From the NCBI GenBank assembly GCA_910587595.1, contig CAJULQ010000009.1:1-48031 (forward strand): a stretch of DNA of 48,031 nucleotides, read 5' to 3'. Shown in pieces: positions 16,884 through 26,900 of the stretch. The position numbers were made by a program, and so were the translations under genes. Numbering within the stretch: the first letter of the stretch is position 1; each line of letters begins with the position of its first letter. Origin of the DNA: an uncultured Christensenellaceae bacterium (GTDB taxonomy: Bacteria; Bacillota; Clostridia; Christensenellales; Pumilibacteraceae). The notes under the pieces were generated by a model. It ran no database searches and had not been told where the DNA came from. It saw nothing but the letters and a program-made list of their open reading frames with translations.

Positions 16884-18335
16884 ATGCTATTGTTACGGTC
16901 GTCTTCCGTAGGCGACGCATTCGAATTATTGTGGAAAGCGCTCACGGGGCAAACGGCGCTTTTGGTCTACGCCGTGCTCGCGTTGGCCGTGATTCTCTTT
17001 TTGGTGTTGTACGTGATCGTGCTGGAATATCGGCGCGACCGCGAACGCAAAGCGCGGGTGTCGGGCGAAAAGGCCATGGAACGCGCCACGGCCGAACAGA
17101 CCATTCGCACGGCTATCGACGAAAATATGCAAAAAAACGCCGGTATCATCGTGACGGGCGGCGGCATTCCCGTGCGCGGGTCGCAAGCAAGCAAAACGGT
17201 GGCGCGGCAAAGCGAGGGAACGGGGGAGCAAGAGGAAGAAGGGCCGGAAAACGGATCGCGGTTTTATATGCTGACGGAAATAGACAAAGCATACGAGCAC
17301 TATACGCGCCCGACATATAACGAAAGCATAAGCCTAAAAGAACTGTGCGAAGTGTTCCGCGAGTATGCGGCGGGGGCGCTGAAACTGTATTACGACATCG
17401 AGGACATACGGCGTTTCATAGGGGCGTTGGCGGTAACCAAACTGATCATCTTGCAAGGCATGTCGGGCACGGGCAAAACGAGCTTGGCATATGCGTTCGG
17501 AGAGTTTTTAGACAACAAAACGGTGGTAGTGCCCATACAGCCCATGTGGAAAGAGCGCACGGACTTAGTGGGGTATTACAACGAGTTCACGCGACGGTTC
17601 AACGAAACGACGCTATTGTATAAAATGTACGAGGCGAACAACAACGAAGAGATATACATAACGGTGTTGGACGAAATGAACATAGCGCGTGTTGAATACT
17701 ACTTTGCGGAGTTTTTGTCGCTGTTGGAGATCCCCAATCCGGACGGACGGAATTTGGACGTGGTGTCCGATCGGTGGGAGAACGACCCGAAACTGTTGCA
17801 ACACAACGGGAAGATGCGCTTGCCGACGAACATGTGGTTCGTAGGCACGGCGAACAACGACGACAGCACGTTTTCGATCTCGGATAAAGTGTACGACCGC
17901 GCGATGGTGCTGAACCTAGATAAGAAAGCGGTGCCGTTCGAAACGGAGAGAGTGCGGCAGAGCAAGGTGTCTGCCACGCATTTAAGTGAACTGTTTGCGC
18001 GGGCGCAACGGGAATACGACCTCTCCGACCGAAACATGCGGCGGATCAAGACGCTGGACGAATACATGATCAAAACGTTTCACATCACGTTCGGCAACCG
18101 TATCATGAAACAGATACGGGCGTATGTGCCGGTGCTGGTGGCGTGCGGGGGCACGGAGTTGGAGGCGTTAGACGACATCTTATCTCGAAAGGTGTTTCGG
18201 AAGTTGGAATCCAAAAACCCCGTATACGTTAAGCAAATGGCGGACGGGGTGTGCGGGTATCTCGACGAACTGTTCGGCGAAGACAAACTGCCGCTGTGCA
18301 AAGAGGCTATACGCCTCATCGAGCAAAATATTTAA
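16884..18335 (+). CDS. Membrane-anchored McrB-like AAA+ ATPase, copy 1
   Basis: A 483-residue protein with one N-terminal membrane helix (about 27-48) followed by basic residues, placing the rest in the cytoplasm. The AAA+ module has Walker A GMSGTGKTS (Lys198), Walker B TVLDEMN (Asp263, Glu264), sensor FVGTANND and SDKVYDRA. LDEMNIARVEYYFAEFLSLLE-type spacing and the WKERTDLVGYYNEF segment are typical of McrB/AAA_5 ATPases that partner with DUF2357 or McrC proteins. McrB proteins are GTPases or ATPases that drive a nuclease; none is visible here. From codon 98 to the stop the DNA is almost the same as in the gene at 20357. That part uses many CGG, GGG and ATA codons, unlike the anchor region and the neighbours. 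GGAGG precedes the ATG, 19 bases after the previous stop. Confidence 0.85.
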   Translation: MLLLRSSSVGDAFELLWKALTGQTALLVYAVLALAVILFLVLYVIVLEYRRDRERKARVSGEKAMERATAEQTIRTAIDENMQKNAGIIVTGGGIPVRGSQASKTVARQSEGTGEQEEEGPENGSRFYMLTEIDKAYEHYTRPTYNESISLKELCEVFREYAAGALKLYYDIEDIRRFIGALAVTKLIILQGMSGTGKTSLAYAFGEFLDNKTVVVPIQPMWKERTDLVGYYNEFTRRFNETTLLYKMYEANNNEEIYITVLDEMNIARVEYYFAEFLSLLEIPNPDGRNLDVVSDRWENDPKLLQHNGKMRLPTNMWFVGTANNDDSTFSISDKVYDRAMVLNLDKKAVPFETERVRQSKVSATHLSELFARAQREYDLSDRNMRRIKTLDEYMIKTFHITFGNRIMKQIRAYVPVLVACGGTELEALDDILSRKVFRKLESKNPVYVKQMADGVCGYLDELFGEDKLPLCKEAIRLIEQNI

Positions 18336-18337
18336 GA
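17175..18337 (+). repeat. 1163-bp direct repeat, copy 1 (AAA+ module)
   Basis: This stretch recurs at 20768-21930 with only three differences seen, all within the first 50 or so bases; one changes Thr to Ala. It starts inside the coding sequence at CGCGGGTCGCAAGC and ends two bases after the stop codon. No terminal inverted repeats, target duplications or transposase were seen at the ends. The pattern fits recent duplication or gene conversion. Confidence 0.9.
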
Positions 18338-18373
18338 TAGGGGCATAAAGGCGACCAAGAAGGAAAAAGCAGT

Positions 18374-20284
18374 ATGCGGAACTCGGATCTCTACTATCGC
18401 GCATTCAAAAATTACCGCGGCTTAACGGAAGAAGACGCGGCTTGCGCGCGCTCTCGCAAAGATCTCACGCGGGCGGGCGCGGATGCCGATAAGTTGGAAA
18501 CAACCAAATATTTGTGTACGATCCGAGAGGACTGGGTGCAGGCCATCGAGGAAGGTTTGCCGTACGTGGAAAAGGCCGTGGCGGAAGAACGGCAGTTTAT
18601 CCGCACCAACGGCGAAGTGGTGCCCATAGAAAAAGTCAAACGTATCGGCAAAGACACGGTGGAACACTTGGCTAAACACAGCGATCTCATCACGCACTTG
18701 CCCGAAGAAGAGGACGGCGACGTTACGCCCGACAAACTGTATATGGTGGAAAAGTTGAGCGACTATGCCGTGTATGAAAACCGCTTTTTATACATGATGC
18801 TGTGTTATCTCAACGATTTTATCAATTTCCGCTTGGAAAAGATCGAGGAGTTGCGGCATACCTACTTGGGCGAACTGCAACTGCAAAAACAAGTCACGGG
18901 CAAAAAGCGCAAGCTCACGCTCAAAACGCATTTGATAGACAGCCGTATAGACAACGAATACCCGTTGGCCGACGATACGTCGGCGGCGCTATTGGAGCGT
19001 ATCAAAAACTGCCGCAGTATCGTGATGTCGCTGTTAGACACCGACCTCATGCAGCAAGTGGCCAAAACGCCCATGTTAAAGCCGCCCATCACCAAAACCA
19101 ACGTGCTGAAAATGAACAACAATTTTAAGCGTTCGTTGGCGCTCTACGATTTTATCGCAACGTATAAAGGGCTGGGGTATACCTACGAAGAAGTAAAGCA
19201 TGATCACGCGCCCTTTAACGAGCAAGTGGCCGACGAGATCGCCGAATCGGTCAATTTGATGACCTTTTTGGCATATAAGTACGGCAACGACCTCGAAGAC
19301 ATGCTCTTAACCGCCTATAAAGAAGAGGAACGGCGGCGCAAAGAGGAAGAAGAGAAAAAGCTTATCGAGCGATTAAAGCGGCTGAAAAAGCGGGCGACCG
19401 AGTCGGGCAAGACCATGGAAGAATACATGCTGTTGCTCGAAGAGAGAAACCGCGCGCTCGAAAAAGACAGCGAAGAACTGCACACCGTGCGCATAGAGAT
19501 AGAGGCGCTCAATCGCCGTATCGACGAACTGAACGCCGAAAAGATCGATCTTACCCGCCGTATCGCGTCGTTGCAAGCCGCTTTGGACGAAAAGGAACGG
19601 GAGATAGAGCGGCTCAATCAAAAATACATAGAAGATATGGCGGCGTTAAAGCAACAGCACGAGCAAGAAAAGGCCGCTTTAATGCAAGCGTGCGCCAACG
19701 AGTTGGCCGAGTTGCGCGCCGCCAACGACCGCAAAACGGAGCAAATGCAAAAGGAATTTGCCGAACAAACGGCGGCCGCCGTGCAAACGTATAAAACGCA
19801 AGCGGAAGAACTCGGCGAACAGTTGCACGAAGTACGATCGCAATGGGAGGGCGTGCGCACCGATCTCGAAAACGAGTTGGCGTCGGTCAAGCGCCGCACC
19901 GAAAATTTAGACGCCGATCAAAAGAAGTTGACCGACGGTTACGAATTCAAAATACGCGAAATGGAAAGCCGCTACGAGCGAACGCTATCTGAGCGCGCGC
20001 GCGCGGCGTCGGCGGAGATAGACGACCGCGACCGAGAGATCCACATGATCCGCGCGGAGTTGGACGGCTTGCGCATAAAAAGCGGCGCGCTCAAGCCGAG
20101 CACCGATTATACGTCGCGCGAGCGGTTCGTGGAATTGGAAGAGGAGTTCGAGGCGTTCAAGCGGTTTTTTCGGGGGCAATGGAAACTCACCAAGCGCACC
20201 ATTCGCCGCGACGTTTTCGCGGCGGGCAAGAACGACGCGCCGCCGCCCGACGATACGGACGACGCCCCGCGCGACGGCGTGTAA
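18374..20284 (+). CDS. DUF2357-like protein with long C-terminal coiled coil
   Basis: A 636-residue soluble protein. The N-terminal part (about 1-310) contains LYMVEKLSDYAVYENRF (Tyr134-Phe138) and long helices ending in LTFLAYKYG-like sequence. This resembles DUF2357, the domain of proteins paired with McrB-type ATPases, in which YENRF or PENRF is the conserved core. From about 312 to 590 it is a continuous charged coiled coil (EEERRRKEEEEKK, then many heptads). No PD-(D/E)xK nuclease motif is visible, although DUF2357 proteins often carry one. It lies between the two AAA genes, so it is probably their partner, with the coiled coil as stalk or oligomerisation arm (inference). AGAAGGA precedes ATG 18374. 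The DUF2357 link is by eye and could be wrong; the coiled coil is certain. Confidence 0.6.
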   Translation: MRNSDLYYRAFKNYRGLTEEDAACARSRKDLTRAGADADKLETTKYLCTIREDWVQAIEEGLPYVEKAVAEERQFIRTNGEVVPIEKVKRIGKDTVEHLAKHSDLITHLPEEEDGDVTPDKLYMVEKLSDYAVYENRFLYMMLCYLNDFINFRLEKIEELRHTYLGELQLQKQVTGKKRKLTLKTHLIDSRIDNEYPLADDTSAALLERIKNCRSIVMSLLDTDLMQQVAKTPMLKPPITKTNVLKMNNNFKRSLALYDFIATYKGLGYTYEEVKHDHAPFNEQVADEIAESVNLMTFLAYKYGNDLEDMLLTAYKEEERRRKEEEEKKLIERLKRLKKRATESGKTMEEYMLLLEERNRALEKDSEELHTVRIEIEALNRRIDELNAEKIDLTRRIASLQAALDEKEREIERLNQKYIEDMAALKQQHEQEKAALMQACANELAELRAANDRKTEQMQKEFAEQTAAAVQTYKTQAEELGEQLHEVRSQWEGVRTDLENELASVKRRTENLDADQKKLTDGYEFKIREMESRYERTLSERARAASAEIDDRDREIHMIRAELDGLRIKSGALKPSTDYTSRERFVELEEEFEAFKRFFRGQWKLTKRTIRRDVFAAGKNDAPPPDDTDDAPRDGV

Positions 20285-20325
20285 CAAATAAGGCGCAATA
20301 CCGTGTAACAAATAAGGCGCAATAC
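20278..20325 (+). repeat. 24-bp tandem direct repeat at the end of the coiled-coil gene
   Basis: CGTGTAACAAATAAGGCGCAATAC occurs exactly twice without spacer (written here as a 24-base unit: CGTGTAACAAAT followed by AAGGCGCAATAC). The first copy contains the stop codon of the preceding gene, the second repeats it out of gene context. It lies 31 bases before the second AAA gene and looks like a replication-slippage duplication. Confidence 0.9.
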
Positions 20326-20356
20326 AATATACGGAGAAGTTTTTCGATCGAACGGT

Positions 20357-21928
20357 ATGCAAAAACGCGGAAGTAACAACTTCATAAAATGGGTGATCGT
20401 ATTGCTTGCGATATGCGGTCTTTTCGCGTTGCTCTTTTACACGTTGATCGTGCGCTACCGCGACAACAACGGGCGCGACTTTATTTTGTTGCGTACCCGC
20501 GGCAAATACGTGATCTGGGGATTGGCGGCGGCGTTGTTTGCGCTGCTGATCATGCTGATCGTTGCGCTGTGCGCGCGGCCCGATCCCACCGATCTCGTGC
20601 CGCCCGACTACTTCGGCATCGACTTTCAAAAGGACGAAAAACGCAAAGAAAAGCTCAAAAGCGTGGAAACGTCCGATCGCGTAGACGCCGCTTTGGCGGC
20701 GGCGCGCAATGCCGCTGCCGACCTTTTGGACGCGTCGGGGCGCCCCGTAGAGCCCGAGACGGCATATCGCGGGTCGCAAGCAAGCAAAGCGGTAGCGCGG
20801 CAAAGCGAGGGAACGGGTGAGCAAGAGGAAGAAGGGCCGGAAAACGGATCGCGGTTTTATATGCTGACGGAAATAGACAAAGCATACGAGCACTATACGC
20901 GCCCGACATATAACGAAAGCATAAGCCTAAAAGAACTGTGCGAAGTGTTCCGCGAGTATGCGGCGGGGGCGCTGAAACTGTATTACGACATCGAGGACAT
21001 ACGGCGTTTCATAGGGGCGTTGGCGGTAACCAAACTGATCATCTTGCAAGGCATGTCGGGCACGGGCAAAACGAGCTTGGCATATGCGTTCGGAGAGTTT
21101 TTAGACAACAAAACGGTGGTAGTGCCCATACAGCCCATGTGGAAAGAGCGCACGGACTTAGTGGGGTATTACAACGAGTTCACGCGACGGTTCAACGAAA
21201 CGACGCTATTGTATAAAATGTACGAGGCGAACAACAACGAAGAGATATACATAACGGTGTTGGACGAAATGAACATAGCGCGTGTTGAATACTACTTTGC
21301 GGAGTTTTTGTCGCTGTTGGAGATCCCCAATCCGGACGGACGGAATTTGGACGTGGTGTCCGATCGGTGGGAGAACGACCCGAAACTGTTGCAACACAAC
21401 GGGAAGATGCGCTTGCCGACGAACATGTGGTTCGTAGGCACGGCGAACAACGACGACAGCACGTTTTCGATCTCGGATAAAGTGTACGACCGCGCGATGG
21501 TGCTGAACCTAGATAAGAAAGCGGTGCCGTTCGAAACGGAGAGAGTGCGGCAGAGCAAGGTGTCTGCCACGCATTTAAGTGAACTGTTTGCGCGGGCGCA
21601 ACGGGAATACGACCTCTCCGACCGAAACATGCGGCGGATCAAGACGCTGGACGAATACATGATCAAAACGTTTCACATCACGTTCGGCAACCGTATCATG
21701 AAACAGATACGGGCGTATGTGCCGGTGCTGGTGGCGTGCGGGGGCACGGAGTTGGAGGCGTTAGACGACATCTTATCTCGAAAGGTGTTTCGGAAGTTGG
21801 AATCCAAAAACCCCGTATACGTTAAGCAAATGGCGGACGGGGTGTGCGGGTATCTCGACGAACTGTTCGGCGAAGACAAACTGCCGCTGTGCAAAGAGGC
21901 TATACGCCTCATCGAGCAAAATATTTAA
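20357..21928 (+). CDS. Membrane-anchored McrB-like AAA+ ATPase, copy 2
   Basis: A 523-residue paralogue of the gene at 16884. Its N-terminus is unrelated: two membrane helices (about 11-32 and 51-73) with a basic loop, then a charged linker. After RGSQASK (about residue 138) it is the same as copy 1 except one Ala for Thr. Walker A is GMSGTGKTS (Lys238) and Walker B TVLDEMN (Asp303, Glu304), so it should be active. With copy 1 it could form a mixed hexamer, or the two could be tethered to different membrane partners (inference). GGAGAAG lies about 17 bases before the ATG, which is rather far, so expression may be lower or coupled. The 24-bp tandem repeat lies just upstream. Confidence 0.84.
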   Translation: MQKRGSNNFIKWVIVLLAICGLFALLFYTLIVRYRDNNGRDFILLRTRGKYVIWGLAAALFALLIMLIVALCARPDPTDLVPPDYFGIDFQKDEKRKEKLKSVETSDRVDAALAAARNAAADLLDASGRPVEPETAYRGSQASKAVARQSEGTGEQEEEGPENGSRFYMLTEIDKAYEHYTRPTYNESISLKELCEVFREYAAGALKLYYDIEDIRRFIGALAVTKLIILQGMSGTGKTSLAYAFGEFLDNKTVVVPIQPMWKERTDLVGYYNEFTRRFNETTLLYKMYEANNNEEIYITVLDEMNIARVEYYFAEFLSLLEIPNPDGRNLDVVSDRWENDPKLLQHNGKMRLPTNMWFVGTANNDDSTFSISDKVYDRAMVLNLDKKAVPFETERVRQSKVSATHLSELFARAQREYDLSDRNMRRIKTLDEYMIKTFHITFGNRIMKQIRAYVPVLVACGGTELEALDDILSRKVFRKLESKNPVYVKQMADGVCGYLDELFGEDKLPLCKEAIRLIEQNI

Positions 21929-21930
21929 GA
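20768..21930 (+). repeat. 1163-bp direct repeat, copy 2 (AAA+ module)
   Basis: Partner of 17175-18337, offset exactly 3593 bases. Differences are A/G, G/A and G/T near the left end; from about GAGCAAGAGG to the right end I find none. Arginine codons in the module are about half CGG by my count and Gly is mostly GGG or GGA, whereas neighbouring genes prefer CGC and GGC. Confidence 0.9.
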
Positions 21931-21949
21931 GGCGAAAGAGGCAAAACAT

Positions 21950-23920
21950 ATGACCAAATTCAGAACTTCCATTCTCATATGCGGGTGCATCGTCTTGTGC
22001 GTGATCGGCGCGCTGGTCGCCTTTTTAACGTTGTCGGCGTCGGGCATGATCGTGTCCGATCCCATCGAGATCTCCGTGCGCGTAGACGATAACCGTAAAG
22101 AATACGACGGCACGCCGCTGTCGGCCGAAAGCTACCGCGTGACAAGCGGGGAGCTGTTGAAAGGACACGAACTGCAAATAACGTTTGTTGGGTCGCAGAC
22201 GGCGGTGGGCGCCTCGGCGGGCACGGCCGACATCAAAGTGACAGACGCAAAGAAACGGGACGTTTCCAAACAATACGTCTTTACCGTAACGCCGTGTTTA
22301 TTGGAAGTCACGCAACGCACCGTATCGTTTGTGCAAGAAAACGTGACGCGCGAATACACGGGCGGCGGCGTGGCGGGCGGCAACTACTTTTTGGAAAAAG
22401 GCACGCTGTGCGCGGGACATCACGTGTTGCGTTCGGGCATAGACGTGGTGGCGGAAGTGGGGCGCGACGTGGAGGACCCCGCCGAGCCGCGCATATACGA
22501 CGCATTGGGCGCCGACGTTACGGCCAACTATGCCGTGCACTGCACGCGCGGCTTGATCAGCGTGCAACGCCGCGCGCTGACCATTGCGCCCATAGGGGCG
22601 ACCAAAACATACGACGGCACGCCGCTTTCGCCCGAAGGATACCGTGTTGTGTCGGGGTCGCTTGTGGACGGACACCGCTTGGAAGTGACGTATACGGCCG
22701 AGAACGGCGTGGCGTCGGTGGTGGATGCGGAAGAGATCGCGGTACGCATTGCCGAGGCCACGGTGTGGGACGCCGACGGCAAAGACGTGACGAACAATTA
22801 TTCCATCGATAAAGACGCAACGGCCGTGTTAAAGATCGAGCCGTGCCCCATAACGGTGACGGGCAAGAGCGCGGCGTTTACCTATAACGGCATGGCGCAT
22901 GCGATCGCAGACGACCACGAGCCGCAAAGCTATGCGGGCGATCTGGCGGGCGCCCAACTGCAAGTGGACTACACCGCCCAACCCATTGCGAACGTGGGCG
23001 AAACGGACAACGCGTTTACCGTTACGATACTGCGCGACGGCGAACCCGTCACGCAAAACTATGCGGTGCAAAAGATAACGGGCAAGCTGTCCGTAACGCC
23101 TTTGCCCGTGAAACTCACGCTCAAGTCGGGCACGGCGCCGTACACGGGGCTGGTGCATCCTTTGCTTGTCAACACCTTGGTGGGCGTGGGCGGTATCACC
23201 GAAAAGCTACAAGAAGAACTGACGGCAAGTATCTCGTTGCAAGCCGATCGCGAAGTGAAGAATGCGGGCGTATATCGCTACACCGTGCAGTGGCAAGGCG
23301 CGCAAAACTTTGCGCCTGCGTTGCAAGACGATACGGGCGCCGCCGTTACGGGCGGCGTGTACACGGTAACGCGCGCCGCCGTGGACATACGGTATAACGG
23401 CGAGATCGCCAAAGTGTACGACGGCAAGCCGCTGCGGTTGGGCGCGGACTTTTTCTGCAACCAATTTGCGGTAGAAGGCGCGGGATTAGACGGACTGTAT
23501 ATGCAGTCGGCCACGGCGGTGTCCGCCGGGGCAAATGCAAACGCCTACGATATGGACCTTTCCCAAGTGGCGATCGCCAACGCGGCGGGCGAAAACATTA
23601 CCGCCAATTTGGCGCTCGATATCGTGACCGTGCGCGGAGAGATCAAAAAGCGCAAGATCACCGTGGAGGCGGGCGATATTTATTGGATACTGCAAGAAGG
23701 TAACTTGAAAGAACAGTTGGGGCTGTCGGTGGGGTCGTCTTTGGCCGAGGGCGAGGAGATCGATTGGAGCGGCGTTGTGTTGCGGGTGAACGGCAACAAA
23801 TTGGAATTTGCCGAAAAAGATATTCGGATATATAACGCATATAACGATACGATTGCCACCACCGATAATTACGAGATCGCATATAAAGACGGCACCTACA
23901 CCTTTGTGGGCGAAAACTGA
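21950..23920 (+). CDS. N-terminally anchored MBG-repeat surface protein (656 aa)
   Basis: One membrane helix near the N-terminus (about 7-29) preceded by MTKFR suggests an N-in, C-out topology. The rest is about five MBG-type Ig-like repeats recognised by the KxYDGTPL motif, for example RKEYDGTPLS, TKTYDGTPLS and AKVYDGKPLR, with ITVTGKS and LTIAPIG strands. MBG domains are stacked beta-sandwiches of bacterial surface proteins, often adhesins. There is no LPxTG motif or other C-terminal anchor, so the N-terminal helix must hold it. The gene starts 22 bases after the second AAA gene and is followed by the giant MBG gene, so the two may form one extracellular structure (inference). A weak GAGGCGAAAGAGGC lies upstream of the ATG. 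Confidence 0.8.
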   Translation: MTKFRTSILICGCIVLCVIGALVAFLTLSASGMIVSDPIEISVRVDDNRKEYDGTPLSAESYRVTSGELLKGHELQITFVGSQTAVGASAGTADIKVTDAKKRDVSKQYVFTVTPCLLEVTQRTVSFVQENVTREYTGGGVAGGNYFLEKGTLCAGHHVLRSGIDVVAEVGRDVEDPAEPRIYDALGADVTANYAVHCTRGLISVQRRALTIAPIGATKTYDGTPLSPEGYRVVSGSLVDGHRLEVTYTAENGVASVVDAEEIAVRIAEATVWDADGKDVTNNYSIDKDATAVLKIEPCPITVTGKSAAFTYNGMAHAIADDHEPQSYAGDLAGAQLQVDYTAQPIANVGETDNAFTVTILRDGEPVTQNYAVQKITGKLSVTPLPVKLTLKSGTAPYTGLVHPLLVNTLVGVGGITEKLQEELTASISLQADREVKNAGVYRYTVQWQGAQNFAPALQDDTGAAVTGGVYTVTRAAVDIRYNGEIAKVYDGKPLRLGADFFCNQFAVEGAGLDGLYMQSATAVSAGANANAYDMDLSQVAIANAAGENITANLALDIVTVRGEIKKRKITVEAGDIYWILQEGNLKEQLGLSVGSSLAEGEEIDWSGVVLRVNGNKLEFAEKDIRIYNAYNDTIATTDNYEIAYKDGTYTFVGEN

Positions 23921-23955
23921 CAAAAAGACGGGAGCGAAACAAAAAAAGAGCGAAC

Positions 23956-26900
23956 ATGTTATACGACGCGTATAAAAACAAAATACAAAAAGTGGCGGCC
24001 GTGCGGCACTGGTTATGGAAATTCAAGGTGCCCCTTATTATCGCGCTGTCTGTTTTTGTCGCGTCGCTCACTACCTTTTTATGCGTTCGTGGCAAAATCA
24101 CGCAAAACGTGTCGCTCGCGCAGCAAGAAATTTTTTACGGTGACGAATACCGACTCAACAAAGCCAAGGCGCTACTAAGCAACGTAAAATATTACGAATA
24201 CAGCGAGGCGGGCTCGGATTCGTGGACTAAGAAAAAACCCACGACGGCCGGTTCGTATTACGTGCGCGCCGTTACGAGCGGCGGCTTTGGCAAAAAGCGA
24301 GGCGAGAGCGTGGCCTTTACCATTTTGCCCCGTCCCGCAGAAATGCGCGTTCTATCCAACGTGGACACCCAAACGCCGTATAGCGTGCATTACGGCGACG
24401 CGCTGAAAGTGCAGACGCAGTTGGTGCAAGGCGACACGTTGGCGCTCGACACGCTTGCCTTTACGCTCGACGATCCCGCGCAATTGGATACGCAAGCGGA
24501 CATAGACAAAAATTCGATCAAGGTGCATAACGCGGCGGGCGAGGATGTTACGCGCTGTTATGCGTTCACTACGATAAAAGCGCCCGTTTCGTTTATGCGC
24601 AGACCTATCACGGTAACGCCGCAGTCGGCCTCGTGCGAATACGACGGCAAGCCGCACGCGTTTTCCGCCGTGCCCGATGCCGCCACGCGAGCAAACCTTG
24701 CCTACGGCGCCGACGTCTTGTTCCAAACCGAGTTTTTGGAAGGGGGTGCGCAGTATGCCGAGCGGGCGGGCGTGTATACGGTGCGCATCGATCCCGAAAC
24801 GGTGCGTTTTTATGCGCAAGGCAAAGACGTGACCCATTGTTACGAAACGGTTTCTTTGGGGCACGCTCGGTTCACCGTAACGCGTCGCCCGCTTTCGGTG
24901 GTCACGGCCGACGCGGAAAAGTTTTACGACGGCACGCCCCTTTCGGCGGGGCAGTTTACGCACGAGGGCGCCGTGAACGGGCACACCGTGTTTTTGCGCT
25001 ACACCGCACGTCTGCCCGAACAGACAACGGCCGACACGCGCAGCAATAACATTGCGGTCGAACAATTCGGCGTTACCGACGGCGCGACCGACGTGACCGA
25101 AAACTACGATATCACGGTGTCGTTCGGCACGCTTACCGTAAAGCAACGTCCCATTGTGGTGACCACCGCCAGCCAACAAAAAGAGTTCGACGGCAGTCCT
25201 TTGGTGAATACGAACGCATCAATTGTTTGCACGGTGTCCGATGCGCTAGGTAACCGTTTGCCCGCGGGGCAACAACTTACGCCGACGCAGAGCACGAGTA
25301 TTACCAACGTTTGGGAAAACGCGCAAAACAACAATAAGGTAGCCTATCGTATCGCCGACGGTTATACACAAAAAGACTATACGAGCAATTACAGTATACG
25401 GTATGAATACGGCACGCTGGGTATAACGCCTTGCGCGGTGCGCATTTTTTCGCAACAGCAAGAATTGCTGTACGACGGGCAAGAGCACGACAATGCCGTG
25501 GCAACGGCGGTCTATGCGGGCGAGGGCAGCGGCCTCGGCGTTTTAAGCATAGCGCAGTGCCGCATTGCCGACAAAGCAAAGATCGTTTCGCAACGAAACG
25601 CGGGCACGTTGCACGATCCGTATGCGTACGACGACTACGGCTTTTACGACGCGATGGGCAACGATATCGGCGCCAACTTTGCGGTGGCGCAATGGCAAGC
25701 GGGCTACGTTACGGTGTCGGCGCGGCCGATCGAGGTGCGCCCCGTTGTGTTCGATAAGATGTACGACGGAACGGCCGATATACAGATAGATTGGCAATAC
25801 GATGGCGAACTGCGGTTTATAGAGGGCGAAAGCCCCGATATAGCGTGGCTTACGAACGTTGCGCCCGTGGACGTTAACGCTTATACGGTGGTTTCGCTCG
25901 ATCTGTCGCAAAACCGAAATCCGCGCTTTCTTGCGCAAAATTATAACGTTACGTATACGGGCGAGCGCGTACGCTTTTTGGTGTATTCGCGACCGCTTGC
26001 CGTGACCACGGCGTCCGATCGAAAAACATACGACGGCGAGCCGCTGTCGTCGCGCGCTTTTACGACCGCGGGCGAGGCGGCGGGGCACTATGTCGTGCTC
26101 GAAGACAGCGCGGTCGATATCGGCATTACCGATGTGGGAAGTTGCCTAAACGACTATGCAGTCGGCTATTTTTCGGTGTACGCGGGGCGCGAAGACGTGA
26201 CGCATAACTATACGATCTCGGTGACGGCGGGCGAACTGACGGTAACGCCCAAAACCATTACCGTAGTCACGGCGTCCGATCAAAAAATATACGACGGTGA
26301 CCCGCTGTATAAAACGGACGAATACAGTGCGGTGGGATTTGTGGAAAACAAAGGCCACACGCTTGTGTGGGACGAAAAATGGGGGTATGCGTCGCAAACG
26401 GCGGTAGGCAGCGTTCGTAACACGTTATACTTTTTCGTGACCGATAGAAACGGCGCGCCGTGTAACAATTACACCATAGATTACGAACATTCTTCGTTCG
26501 GCATGCTCACCGTAACGCCGCGCGACCTTGTGTTGCGCGCCAAAGGCAATACGTTCTTATACGATACCGCGGAACACAGCGAAACGGGGTATGAGATCGT
26601 GTCGGGCGCGTTGGCGCCTCGGCAGACGCCCGTTGCCGTGGAAAGCACCGTAACAAGGCTGATAAACGCCACCACCGCGGTCGTGAACGGGCAAGAGGAT
26701 AACGGCGGCGTGGAAAACGGCACCCGCTTTATCATTGTGAACGCAGAGGGGACGGACGTGACGTCTAACTACACGTTGCAACACGAAAAAGGAGGCTTGT
26801 TGGTGGTAAGGCGTTACCGTTTGGGCATTACCACGCAAACGGATACGCTTATATACAACGGGGCGCCGCAGTCGCTCACGGGTTGCACGCACACGGGGCT

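Noticed and set aside
16884..21928. A McrBC restriction system
   Set aside because: No McrC nuclease or DNA-binding domain is visible, both ATPases are membrane-anchored, and the operon continues into surface proteins. Similarity is at the family level only.
17175..21930. Long direct repeats as insertion sequences or a composite transposon
   Set aside because: No transposase, terminal inverted repeats or target duplications; the repeat is an in-frame part of AAA genes and ends at the stop codon.
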